From Adlercreutzia rubneri (lineage in GTDB: Bacteria; Actinomycetota; Coriobacteriia; Coriobacteriales; Eggerthellaceae), in assembly GCF_009755265.1 (NCBI RefSeq), contig NZ_WPOO01000005.1, forward strand, positions 62,001 through 126,000: DNA of 64,000 nucleotides. Direction: 5' to 3'. The notes under the pieces are model-generated. The model ran no database searches, was not told the DNA's origin, and worked only from the letters and a program-made list of their open reading frames with translations. A program made the translations under genes and the position numbers. Each line of letters opens with the position of its first letter. Position 1 is the first letter of the stretch. Positions 41,356-50,191 of the stretch are shown in pieces.

Positions 41356-44300
41356 TTACTCGTTGGACTTCAGGCTCTCCACCATGTCGATGTGGGCGAG
41401 TTTGGGGCGCATGACGAGCATGACGATGACGGTGAACACCATGGTGAGCACAAACGCGATGACGAAGCTGTCCCAATGGATGGTGCGGCCGAACATGACC
41501 TGGTCCACCTCGGCCGTCACCACGACGAAGCCCTCTAGCACGATGCCGAGGGCCAGGCCCACGAGCGCTCCCAAGATGGCCAGAAGCACGATCTCGCGGA
41601 AGATGTAGGCGTTCACCTCGCGGGGCGTGAAGCCGAGCACCTTCAAGGTGGCGATCTCGCGGGCCCGCTCGGTGATGTTGATGTTCGTCAGGTTGTACAG
41701 CACGATGAACGCCAGTGCCGCCGCGGCCACCACGAGCACCACCACGACCATGTTCACCGAGCGCAGCATCTGCTTGTAGGAGTCGATGACCTCGTCGTTG
41801 AAGGCCACGGTATCCACCGCGCCGGTGGCGCGCAGGGCCTCGGAGAGGGCTTGGCGCTCCCCCTCGTCGGTAGTGGCCCGGGCGTACACCGTGAGGTTGT
41901 CCGCCTCTTCCCCGAAGGTGCGCTCGTAGGTTTCCGGCGTCATGAAGGCGTAGTCGCCGATGTAGTTCTCGATGATGCCCGCCACGGGCACGGAGTAGGT
42001 CGTCGCCGTGGCGTTGCCCAGATCGTCCTGCTCGGCGAACACGATGGCATCGCCCACGCCAAGGCCCAGTTTGGTCGCCAGCTTCTCGGTGACGACGGCG
42101 CCGGCGTCGGCGAGGGCCACCTCCTCGTGGCCCTCGCGGATGCGGAAGTGCCACAGCTCCTTAAACGCCGCCGGGTCCGACGGCGCCACGATGGTGGTCA
42201 TGGCCTCGGTGCCGTCTGTGCCCTGGGCGATCATGGAGGCCTCGGTGGCGCGCACGGCCACCGGCAACGAATCCGTGTCGGCCAGAAGGGCGTCGGCGGC
42301 CGCGCGGTCGTCGTCGGCCGCGTCGTCCTTCTCGGCGATGACGACGTTGTAGTTCACCAGCTCGCCGTACTGCACGTCGATGATGTCGTTGATGGAGTTC
42401 TGCAGCCCCAGGCCCGTCAGCAGAAGGGCCGTGCAGCCGGCGATGCCGATGACCGTCATGACGAGGCGGCGCTTGTAGCGGAAGATGTTGCGGAAGGTCA
42501 CCTTCCACGAGAACGACAGGTGGCGCCACAGAGGGCCGATGTGCTCCAACAGGATGCGCTTGCCGGCCTTGGGAGCCGGCGGCTGCATGAGGGCGGCCGG
42601 GGTCTCGCGCAGGGTGGCCGCGGCGGCCGCCCAGGTGGCCAAAAGCGTGATGCCGATGCCGAGTCCGGCGGCGGCAAGCGCGATGGGCCAATCGATGGGC
42701 ATGGCGCCCCGGGGCACGTAGTAGACGATGGAATAGGCCTCCATGATGACCCAGGGCAGCACCTGGGAGAGCACCGCGATGCCGATGACGCTGCCCGCGC
42801 CGGCGGCCAGAGCGGCGTAGATGAGGTACTTCGAGGTGATGCGCGCCCGCGAGTAGCCGAGCGCCTTGAAGGTGCCGATGAGCATGCGCTCCTCCTCCAC
42901 CATGCGGGTCATGGTGGTAAGGGCCACGAGCGCCGCCACGAGGAAGAAGATGAAGGGGAAGAACGACGCGATGGCATCGATGCGGTCGGCGTCGGAGGCG
43001 AAGCTCACCACGCCGAAGTTCTTAGTGCGGTCCATGACGAACCAGTCTGGCGGCTCGATGTTGTCGATGTCCTCCTGGGCGTCGGCCAGCTCCTGCTCGG
43101 CCGCATCAAGCTTCTCGTTGGCCTCGGCCGCGGCGGCGTCGTAGTCGGCCACGCCCTGCTCGTACTCGGCGCGGCCCGCCTCCAGGTCGGCCTTGGCCTG
43201 CTCGTACTCGGCCTTGCCCTCCTCGAGCTGCTTTTTGCCCTCCTCCACGCTCGTCTTGGCCGCATCGAGCTGGGCCTGGGCCGCGGCGATCTGCGCGTCG
43301 GCCGCCTCGCACTGTTGCGCCAGCTGCGCCTTGGCCTCCTCCAGGGCCACCTCCGCGCTGCCGATGTCGGCGATCTTCTGCTCCAGGTCGGCCCGGGTCG
43401 CCTCAAGCTCGGCGCGCTGGTCGGCAGGGAGGTTCGGCACCTGCAGGGCAGCCTCGGCCTGGGCCAGGGCGTCCTGCAGCGTCGGCAGCGCCGCGTTGGC
43501 CTCGGCGAGGTTCGCCTCATTGGCGGCGATCTGCCGCTCGGCCTCGGCGAACTGGGCCTCGGCGTCGGCCTTGCGCTTGGAAAGCGATTCGGTGCCCTGG
43601 GTGTACTCCTTCTCGCCGTCCTTGATTTTCTTCTCGTTGGCGGCAAGGGTGGAGGCGGCCGCGTCCAGCTTGCGCTGGCCCTCGTCCAGCTCCTCCTTGG
43701 CCGAATCCAGCTCAGCACGGGCGTCGGCGAGTTCCGTTTTCGCCCGAGCCTCTTCCTCCTCGTATTCCGCCCGCGCCTCGTCCAAATCGGCCTGGGCCTC
43801 GGCCTTCAGGCCGTCCACCCGGGCTTCTTCCCGGGCCGGGGCGATGCCCTCGATGGCGGCCACGACCCCGGCCACCTTGTCGTCGTAGGCGTCGCTGTCG
43901 GCGGGAAGCTCTGCTGCGCCCTCCACGGAGACGTAGGCCTCCACGTAGGGCATATCCGGATCGAAAGCCTCGGGCAGCACGTACATGAACTGCTCGATGG
44001 TGCCCGAGCCGATGGTGGAGGTGCCCATGGACGTCGAGCTGACGTAGAGCGGCGAGTGCACGCGCCCCACCACGGTGAACTCGGTGGTGGCCAGAGTGTC
44101 CTCCACGTTGCCCACCGACGGGTCGACCGTGACCGTGTCGCCGAGCCCCGTCGGCCCGCTCATAACGCGGTCGTTGAAGATGACGCACTCGTCGGCGGAT
44201 TCGGGCCAGCGGCCCTCCACCAGATCGAGCCGGTTGAGGTAGTTCGCGTCGTCGGAGGAGATGGTGGCCTCGTCCACCTTCACCGCCGTCGCTGCCGAGG

Positions 44301-44628
44301 GCGACAGCGAGTGCACGCGCATCACGTACTGCTCGTCGTTCAGGGTGGCCAGCACATCGGCGGAATAGGCCGCCTCCACGCCCGAGACGCCGGGCACATC
44401 GCGCAGGGCCTCGATGTCCTCATCCGTGAGACCCAAGGTAGAGACGACGCGGATGTCCATGAGATCGGTGCCGTCGTAGTAGGCGTCGGCCGCCAGCTTC
44501 ATATCCGGCGCCGTCATGCGCAGCCCGGCGTAGAAGCCGCAGCCCAGTGCCACGATGGCGGCAATGGCAACAAAGCGCCCGAGCGAGTGGCGGATGGAGC
44601 GGACAATATCTTTGTTGAACGCCTTCAC
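41356..44628 (-). CDS. FtsX-like ABC transporter permease with long coiled coil
   Basis: Protein of 1090 residues. One N-terminal membrane segment (about 17-37) is followed by an extracytoplasmic domain. A long Glu/Ala/Lys-rich coiled coil spans about residues 266-525. A first FtsX bundle follows (about 545-670), then a second extracytoplasmic domain and a second bundle near the C-terminus (VVVVLVVAAAALAFIVLYNLTNINITERAREIATLKVLGF). Such MacB/YtrF-like permeases usually act mechanically on envelope substrates or export lipoproteins or peptides rather than forming an import channel. It is paired with the ATPase gene just upstream, 1 nt apart. Substrate unknown. Confidence 0.88.
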   Translation of the reverse strand: MKAFNKDIVRSIRHSLGRFVAIAAIVALGCGFYAGLRMTAPDMKLAADAYYDGTDLMDIRVVSTLGLTDEDIEALRDVPGVSGVEAAYSADVLATLNDEQYVMRVHSLSPSAATAVKVDEATISSDDANYLNRLDLVEGRWPESADECVIFNDRVMSGPTGLGDTVTVDPSVGNVEDTLATTEFTVVGRVHSPLYVSSTSMGTSTIGSGTIEQFMYVLPEAFDPDMPYVEAYVSVEGAAELPADSDAYDDKVAGVVAAIEGIAPAREEARVDGLKAEAQADLDEARAEYEEEEARAKTELADARAELDSAKEELDEGQRKLDAAASTLAANEKKIKDGEKEYTQGTESLSKRKADAEAQFAEAERQIAANEANLAEANAALPTLQDALAQAEAALQVPNLPADQRAELEATRADLEQKIADIGSAEVALEEAKAQLAQQCEAADAQIAAAQAQLDAAKTSVEEGKKQLEEGKAEYEQAKADLEAGRAEYEQGVADYDAAAAEANEKLDAAEQELADAQEDIDNIEPPDWFVMDRTKNFGVVSFASDADRIDAIASFFPFIFFLVAALVALTTMTRMVEEERMLIGTFKALGYSRARITSKYLIYAALAAGAGSVIGIAVLSQVLPWVIMEAYSIVYYVPRGAMPIDWPIALAAAGLGIGITLLATWAAAAATLRETPAALMQPPAPKAGKRILLEHIGPLWRHLSFSWKVTFRNIFRYKRRLVMTVIGIAGCTALLLTGLGLQNSINDIIDVQYGELVNYNVVIAEKDDAADDDRAAADALLADTDSLPVAVRATEASMIAQGTDGTEAMTTIVAPSDPAAFKELWHFRIREGHEEVALADAGAVVTEKLATKLGLGVGDAIVFAEQDDLGNATATTYSVPVAGIIENYIGDYAFMTPETYERTFGEEADNLTVYARATTDEGERQALSEALRATGAVDTVAFNDEVIDSYKQMLRSVNMVVVVLVVAAAALAFIVLYNLTNINITERAREIATLKVLGFTPREVNAYIFREIVLLAILGALVGLALGIVLEGFVVVTAEVDQVMFGRTIHWDSFVIAFVLTMVFTVIVMLVMRPKLAHIDMVESLKSNE

Positions 44629-44629
44629 G

Positions 44630-45331
44630 CTACCACTCCAGCACGTCGGCGGACAGGGGCGCCTCGTTCAGCTCCACGGCGGCCACGGAGCCCTCGCGCA
44701 CGTGGATGACACGGTCGGCGATGGCGGTGAACGCGCTGTTGTGGGTGACGACCACGACCGTGCGCCCCGTGTCGCGGCAGGTGTCCTGCAGAAGCTTCAG
44801 GATGGCCTTGCCCGTCTCGTAGTCCAGAGCACCGGTGGGCTCGTCGCACAAAAGGAGCTTGGGGTTCTTCGCCAAGGCGCGGGCGATGGCGACGCGCTGC
44901 TGCTCGCCGCCGGACAGCTGCCCGGGGAAGTTGCGCACCCGGTCGGCCAGGCCCACAGCCGCCAGCACCTCGTCGGCATCAAGGGGGTCGCGGCAGATCT
45001 GGCTTGCCAGCTCCACGTTCTCGCGGGCCGTCAGATTCTGCACCAAGTTGTAGAACTGGAAGACGAAGCCGATATCGTGGCGGCGGTACTGGGTGAGCTG
45101 CTTGCGGTTGAAGGAGCTGACGCGCGCGCCGTCCAGCGTGATGGTGCCGGAGGTGGCCGAGTCCATGCCGCCGAGCATGTTCAAAAGCGTCGTCTTGCCG
45201 GCGCCGGAGGGCCCCACGATGACCACGAACTCGCCCCGCTCGATAGTGAAGCTCATGTCGCGCACGGCGGCCACTTCCACCTCGCCCATCTGGTAGATCT
45301 TGCTCACGTCGGCGAATTCCACGAAGGCCAT
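44630..45331 (-). CDS. ABC transporter ATP-binding protein, LolD/MacB type
   Basis: Protein of 233 residues; ATG at 45331 follows GGAGG. Walker A GPSGAGKT, signature LSGGEQQRVAIARAL, Walker B LLLCDEPTGALD and the H-loop VVVVTHN are intact. The FNRKQLTQYRRHDIGFVFQFYNL segment places it in the MacB/LolD group that partners FtsX-like permeases. It is the energising subunit for the 1090-residue permease. The 102-nt gap from the LuxR gene upstream leaves open whether the three genes are cotranscribed. Confidence 0.93.
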   Translation of the reverse strand: MAFVEFADVSKIYQMGEVEVAAVRDMSFTIERGEFVVIVGPSGAGKTTLLNMLGGMDSATSGTITLDGARVSSFNRKQLTQYRRHDIGFVFQFYNLVQNLTARENVELASQICRDPLDADEVLAAVGLADRVRNFPGQLSGGEQQRVAIARALAKNPKLLLCDEPTGALDYETGKAILKLLQDTCRDTGRTVVVVTHNSAFTAIADRVIHVREGSVAAVELNEAPLSADVLEW

Positions 45332-45433
45332 GGTTCCTCCCAACACCCGGCGCCCCGCCCGGGCGCTTTTCTCTCGATCCTTAAGATACACGATAAGGAA
45401 CCAAGAGGGCACCCCCGCAAATACCCTCCACAC

Positions 45434-46966
45434 CTACTTTTCGTCCAGAAGGTGCATCAACTCGCCATGGGAGTGAACCCCGGTCTTCGCGTAAATAGCT
45501 CGCACATGAGACCGCACCGTGGTGATGGACACCACCAACATTTCACTGATTTCCTTCGGCCTCTTTCCTGCGACTAGGTACTCGAGTATCTCCGCCTCAC
45601 GGTCGGTCAAGCCAGAAGATCGGGCCAGACGGCGGCAGCACTCCGCCCGCCGGCTCGCCAACTTTCCATGGGCGTCCTCGTGAGGAAGAAGGCCCCAAAC
45701 CGTTTTGGCAAACTTCTCCGAATTGGTGTGGAAAGTGACCAGGGACAGTATCACGAAGATGGCAGCACCGATGACGCTGAAAGCGGTCTCGTCGAGAACG
45801 ACGCTCTCATGCACACCGAATCCCACTAAGCACCCCAGAAAGAATCCCGCTGACTTGACGAGAAACGCGCGGGCGAACACTTGCGTCGGAGAGGCTTTGA
45901 TGACACGAGCAATGGTATAGCTCGCAACGGCGAGCAGAACATCGAAATAGTACAGGGCGCACGCCTGCAAAATGAGAAGCGGAAGAAACTCCGTGTCCAT
46001 GGTAAGAGGACCGAGGAGAGCCGCCACCGTGACGATGGGGAAAACGTATTGATAGAAACGGTTCCAGAGACGCACCACATCAGTGCCGTCACTTTGCCGA
46101 AGCGTCGCCGAGAACAGCCCGAGGGCCGCTACCGCACCGAAGAGGAACGCCGTGACACGGCTCGAGACATCTAGGGACAGAGCTAGAGGTACCACGTGGA
46201 GGAATCCGAACACTGCCCCGTAGGCGCCTATGATGAGGAACAGGGCGAAAGAGGGCGCTCCACGATGACGACCCTGCGATTCCCCCCTGCGTCGCGGCGC
46301 TCCCATCGGAGCATAGGGCTCGCGTTCGAATTGCACTCGCAAGCAGGCACCCGCCCCCATAGCCCGAACAAAACAGGCGGCAGATCCGGCAACAAGCGCC
46401 ATATGGAGTATTTCGGAAACCAAAGCCGGGGCACCGGCCTCCAAGATGCTGAACAGTCCTTGGACCGTGAGCGTGGTAAGAGCCACAAGCGCTACGACGG
46501 TCGCGAGGAACACTCGCGCGCCCACTCCGGCAGTCGCCTGACAGCTCAGCGCGAAGAAGAAGGCACCCGAAGCAGCCCCCGCCACCTGCACAATTATCAT
46601 AGTCATCACATTGGAGGTCCCCACCGACCAATAGAACGCCATGACATTGGCCGTCTGCAGCGCGAAGAAAAACACCCAGAAGCGGTCGTTCAGAGCGATA
46701 GCCCTCAGTCGGTCGGGGCGCATCTGAGCCAAAGCGTAGCCCAAGATGAGACCGACGGCGTGGGCGTTGCATGACTGGGCGCGCAGATTGATGAACGTCC
46801 CGAGCACCGTGCCGTAGTCCAGAGACCAGCTCGCCGACTCGTGCAGCAGCTGGGCCGACGAGACGAGCAGGACACAAGCGCCGAAGGCGGCCCAATAGCC
46901 CTTGGGGCGCGACGCTGACGATTTCCCGCTCTTGCGCTCTTCCACCTTTCCCAACAAAGCTTCCAC
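45434..46966 (-). CDS. LuxR-family regulator with about 12 membrane segments (module 1)
   Basis: The protein has 510 residues if started at the GTG at 46966, which has AGGAGGG 8 nt upstream; a GTG at 46987 is also possible but lacks such a site. About twelve hydrophobic segments fill residues 25-400. The C-terminal LuxR helix-turn-helix is LTDREAEILEYLVAGKRPKEISEMLVVS, then TTVRSHVRAIYAKTGVHS. No phosphorylation domain is present. Such proteins are frequent in Eggerthellaceae beside exported reductases and are thought to sense substrate in the membrane. It diverges from the triheme gene at 47247. Confidence 0.87.
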   Translation of the reverse strand: MEALLGKVEERKSGKSSASRPKGYWAAFGACVLLVSSAQLLHESASWSLDYGTVLGTFINLRAQSCNAHAVGLILGYALAQMRPDRLRAIALNDRFWVFFFALQTANVMAFYWSVGTSNVMTMIIVQVAGAASGAFFFALSCQATAGVGARVFLATVVALVALTTLTVQGLFSILEAGAPALVSEILHMALVAGSAACFVRAMGAGACLRVQFEREPYAPMGAPRRRGESQGRHRGAPSFALFLIIGAYGAVFGFLHVVPLALSLDVSSRVTAFLFGAVAALGLFSATLRQSDGTDVVRLWNRFYQYVFPIVTVAALLGPLTMDTEFLPLLILQACALYYFDVLLAVASYTIARVIKASPTQVFARAFLVKSAGFFLGCLVGFGVHESVVLDETAFSVIGAAIFVILSLVTFHTNSEKFAKTVWGLLPHEDAHGKLASRRAECCRRLARSSGLTDREAEILEYLVAGKRPKEISEMLVVSITTVRSHVRAIYAKTGVHSHGELMHLLDEK

Positions 46967-47084
46967 AACCCTCGCCCTCCTCGTCACCAGCGCATTCGAG
47001 CCCTATCGCACAAGAGGAGACTACCACACAACCCCAGCGAAAATACGGCTCAGGCATAGGCTCTCATCAGGCTTTTCTCGATAT

Positions 47085-47099
47085 CCTCAAAAATTGAGG
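47085..47099. promoter_or_regulatory. Operator-like palindrome of module 1
   Basis: CCTCAA-AAA-TTGAGG is a perfect 15-bp dyad in the divergent gap between the LuxR gene and the triheme gene. It resembles the TCAA-N-TTGA dyads of module 2. A small 5' UTR hairpin GGCTGC/GCAGCC follows at 47181-47200. Confidence 0.45.
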
Positions 47100-47246
47100 A
47101 GGAGATTTTGCCATCTCCGCATTCTTTGGCGATCACGGCGAGGGCGCCCTCTCCCTAGACTTTTAAGCACCGCCTCCCGCGGCTGCGCCACCAAGCAGCC
47201 AGGCGAAGGCGGACAGAGTTGGTTCCTAACAAGGAAGGAGAAGAGG

Positions 47247-48842
47247 ATGGACACGACAGCAAACCAGCGACGCAGGCACCTGCTCGCAGCCCTCGGCGTC
47301 ATGGCGGCCGTCATCGGCCTCGCCCTGGCCCTTTGGGGCTGCGCGCCCCATGCCGAGCTCAGCAGCACAGGAGACGCCGAAGAAGCAGCGGCGAGCGAGG
47401 AGGCAGTAGTCGGATTGTACCCCGACTTTACCGAGAAGAGCTCGGGGCTCTTCAACGACACCTATCAGACTACCGAGCTTCTGAACGCCGGCAACCGCGG
47501 ATGCAACTCGTGCCACGAGGATCTGTGGGACATCATGAACACGAAGGAGGGCTACAACCACATCCTGACCCACGTGGGCTACGACAAGGCGCTCACCTAC
47601 CAGGACTGCGAGCCCTGCCATCGCGGTCACACGACGCTCACCGGGCCCTACCTCGGCGACTTGCTGCATGCCGCCCATTACGGCAGCGAGCAGTTTGTCG
47701 AGGCCAACGGCAACTGCTGGAGCTGCCACGCCATGGATTCCGCCGGCTCCCAAGGCGACTACCAGTTCATGCTCTGGGACGACTTCTACGACAGCCCGGC
47801 GCTGGGCGGCTACCCCAACATCGCCAACGACGAGACCACCCGCTACTGGCTGAGCGTTCGCGGCAAGGATTCCAGCGATGCCATAGGATTCAACAATCGC
47901 ATGGACACCGAGCAGAACCCCACCATATCCGTCAGCTTCGCCCAAGACGTCACCGATCATGAGGATGTCTTCATCGTGAACAACTGGGGCGAGGAAGTGA
48001 CCGAGAAGAACGGCGAGCCCTTCGACTTCAACGAAGTGTGCAGCGAGGACAATACCTTGACGATCACCGGCGTGAAGAATCCGAAGACGTGGACGAAAGA
48101 AGAGCTGCTCGCCATGCCCCAGACCGAGTTCTCCATGGCCTTGGCCTGCGGCACCAACGGACGCGGCGGCTCGCTCGTGTCGAACATCCCCATGTCGGGT
48201 GTTTCCATGGAATACCTCATCGAACAGTGCGGCGGCCTTCTCGACGACAGCAACGCCGTTGTGGCCACCGCCTCCGACGGCTGGAAGTCCTTCGCAATGC
48301 CCGTAGAGGCCAGCACCTATTCCAAAGATGCTTACATCGCCCTCAAGTACTACGGCGAGGAGCTCTCCAAAGACGACGGCGCCCCCATGGTACTCATCTC
48401 CCTTGGCAATATCGGCGCATGGCAGGTCAAGCACGTCGAGCAAATCGACTTCATGCACGATGACGAGCCGTTCACGGCCGCACTCATGGGCGCATCGGAC
48501 GAGCCCACCCCCAACTACGCCATCAACGGCATGTGGTTCCAGGAGCACGGCGTCGAGGCCAAAGTTGGCGAGCCGGTGAATCTCACGGGTGCCATGTACA
48601 GCTGGAACCGCATGTGGGGCAACCTGGATACGATCAAGTTCAGCTTCGACATGGGAACCTCCTGGGTCGAGTACGACGTGGACAAGGAAGTGCCCGATTT
48701 CGATCCCTACCAATGGGTCAACTTCTCCATGGACTGGACGCCCGCAAAGGCCGGTACCTACTTGGTCAAGATGGCAGCCACGGACGACCTTAGCAACGAG
48801 ATGCCCTTCTCCGTGCCTCTGTTCGTCCATGTTTCCGAGTAA
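47247..48842 (+). CDS. Triheme cytochrome c fused to a sulfite-oxidase-like molybdenum domain, lipoprotein (module 1)
   Basis: Protein of 531 residues with ATG after AAGGAAGGAGAAGAGG. The signal ends in LWGC (Cys32), a lipoprotein site. Three CxxCH haem motifs follow at 86-90, 121-125 and 157-161. From about residue 245 the sequence resembles the oxidoreductase molybdopterin-binding domain of the sulfite oxidase family, with the candidate molybdenum-ligand Cys301 in ACGTNGRGG. An Ig-like dimerisation domain ends the chain (INGMWFQE, then SWNRMWGNL and SFDMGTSWVEYD). The family's usual N-terminal part of the molybdenum domain is shortened. Electrons probably pass between haems and molybdenum outside the membrane. 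Substrate unknown. Confidence 0.8.
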   Translation: MDTTANQRRRHLLAALGVMAAVIGLALALWGCAPHAELSSTGDAEEAAASEEAVVGLYPDFTEKSSGLFNDTYQTTELLNAGNRGCNSCHEDLWDIMNTKEGYNHILTHVGYDKALTYQDCEPCHRGHTTLTGPYLGDLLHAAHYGSEQFVEANGNCWSCHAMDSAGSQGDYQFMLWDDFYDSPALGGYPNIANDETTRYWLSVRGKDSSDAIGFNNRMDTEQNPTISVSFAQDVTDHEDVFIVNNWGEEVTEKNGEPFDFNEVCSEDNTLTITGVKNPKTWTKEELLAMPQTEFSMALACGTNGRGGSLVSNIPMSGVSMEYLIEQCGGLLDDSNAVVATASDGWKSFAMPVEASTYSKDAYIALKYYGEELSKDDGAPMVLISLGNIGAWQVKHVEQIDFMHDDEPFTAALMGASDEPTPNYAINGMWFQEHGVEAKVGEPVNLTGAMYSWNRMWGNLDTIKFSFDMGTSWVEYDVDKEVPDFDPYQWVNFSMDWTPAKAGTYLVKMAATDDLSNEMPFSVPLFVHVSE

Positions 48843-48861
48843 GAAAGGGACGGTGACGTTC

Positions 48862-49359
48862 ATGAAATCCCAAACGATTAAGACACTCGGCGGCGTGATG
48901 AGCGCCGTGGCCCTCATCTCCGGGGGCGCCGGCGTGGCCCAGGCCGCCACGGTAGATTCGGCCGCACCCGCGCCGGCCATGCCGGTCGTCACGGCTGCCT
49001 CGGACTCCGCGGCCCCCGAGGCCCCCGGCGCACGCACCGTGGAGGGCTCCTTCAGCTACGATCAGGACGCCGTGACCGCCAACGCCGACATAAGCGGCGT
49101 GTTCTGCAAGGCGGCGGCCACGCTGTGCGCGTCGCTGCCCACCTACGGCTGCGAGGCGGCCAAGGCCGCGGCCATCACCGTGGCGGGCCCCGGCGCCTCG
49201 TTCACGGCCACCGTGGACGAGCTGGCCGGCGAGGAGGGGGCGGCCTCCTACGTGATGGCCTGCTCCTGCGCCACCAACGTCGCCGGCGGCGGCGCCATCG
49301 CCAACGCCGAGGTCGAGGGCGTCTCGCTGGAGACCCTTGTGCAGATGGCCTGCGCCTAG
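48862..49359 (+). CDS. Exported cysteine-rich small protein resembling the sulfite-oxidase Cys segment (module 1)
   Basis: Protein of 165 residues. A Sec signal ends at AQA (28). An Ala/Pro linker follows, then a globular part with cysteines 82, 89, 97, 134, 136 and 164 and no CxxCH. The last 60 residues parallel the molybdenum-cysteine stretch of the upstream enzyme: ITVAG aligns with LTITG, DEL with EEL, ACSCATN with ALACATN or ALACGTN, and GVSLETLVQMAC with GVSVAYLIEQCG. It is 19 nt downstream of the enzyme gene with a GAAAGGGACGG leader. It may be a partner subunit or a detached domain; no function is known. Confidence 0.7.
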   Translation: MKSQTIKTLGGVMSAVALISGGAGVAQAATVDSAAPAPAMPVVTAASDSAAPEAPGARTVEGSFSYDQDAVTANADISGVFCKAAATLCASLPTYGCEAAKAAAITVAGPGASFTATVDELAGEEGAASYVMACSCATNVAGGGAIANAEVEGVSLETLVQMACA

Positions 49360-49397
49360 AGCGCCTCACACCAAACCTTTCCTTACCCCTCCCCTAC

Positions 49398-49429
49398 GGG
49401 CCCCGGAAGCCTCCCCCTTCCGGGGCCCG
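49398..49429 (+). terminator. Terminator of module 1
   Basis: Perfect 11-bp stem GGGCCCCGGAA/TTCCGGGGCCC with a C-rich loop, 38 nt past the stop. Only a short T-run (GTTTG) follows. Confidence 0.75.
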
Positions 49430-49535
49430 TTTGCGCGCTGCGCGGATATTACGGCCCTATTGCGGCCCTGCAGAAAGATCGAGTCGCGTCATCAAGAGAT
49501 ACCCCTCGTTAGCATAGATCAACGCAGCTCGCGTC

Positions 49536-50177
49536 TTACAACACCTCGAAGGTGTGCACGGCGGCGATAGGGGACGCGTCGCCGTCCTCGTTCACCGAGC
49601 GCACCTTCATCTGGTAGGCGCCAGAGGCCTCGGACGTCCAGGCGAAGGTCCAGGACACCCAGCGGTCGGCCGTGGTGTCGCCCAAATCGTAGCGCGTCCA
49701 ATGCTCGCCGTTATCGAGCGAGAACTCCACGGCGATGATGCGCTTGTCGAAGTCGTGGGCCCAGCCGGAAAACTCCATGGGTTCGCCAACGCGCCCCACG
49801 TACTCCGCCTTCGCCGCCACGTTGGGGCGGTTGGTGTAGTCGTGGCCGTCGTCGACGAACGGGCCGATGACCGGCGGCACTTCCTCGTTGGTGAAGCGGA
49901 TCTCGCGGATGTCGCGCACGAAGTGCTTGGCCGGCAGCCCCGGCACCCACAGCTGGTTGGTCGCGCCCATGACGCTCATGATGTCCTCGCCGTTCACGCG
50001 GTTGGCCACGATGGCGCCGCGCTCCAGCAAAAAGTCCAGAGGGAAGCTCTGCTCCATCCCGTCGGCCCCCACGAACGTGACGGTGTTGCACTTCTCCGGG
50101 TCGCTAACGACCGCGGCCTCCTCAGCGCCTTCGGCAGCCATCGGGGCTGTCACGCCTTCCACTCGTTCCTCTTCCAC
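49536..50177 (-). CDS. Cytoplasmic sulfite-oxidase-like C-terminal fragment linked to a LuxR gene
   Basis: Protein of 213 residues. A GTG at 50177 preceded by GAGAAGGGG at 6 nt gives the likely start. An ATG at 50213 inside the LuxR gene is an alternative. No signal peptide or haem motif is present. The chain matches only the later part of the sulfite-oxidase fold: the substrate-side NQLWVPGLPAKHFVRDIREIRF segment and the Ig-like dimerisation domain (SGWAHDFDKRIIAVEFSLDNGEHW). The molybdenum cysteine region is absent. It lies 14 nt after the second LuxR gene, so the two are cotranscribed. It could be a ligand-binding partner of that regulator or a remnant. Confidence 0.7.
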   Translation of the reverse strand: MEEERVEGVTAPMAAEGAEEAAVVSDPEKCNTVTFVGADGMEQSFPLDFLLERGAIVANRVNGEDIMSVMGATNQLWVPGLPAKHFVRDIREIRFTNEEVPPVIGPFVDDGHDYTNRPNVAAKAEYVGRVGEPMEFSGWAHDFDKRIIAVEFSLDNGEHWTRYDLGDTTADRWVSWTFAWTSEASGAYQMKVRSVNEDGDASPIAAVHTFEVL

Positions 50178-50191
50178 ATCACACCCCTTCT

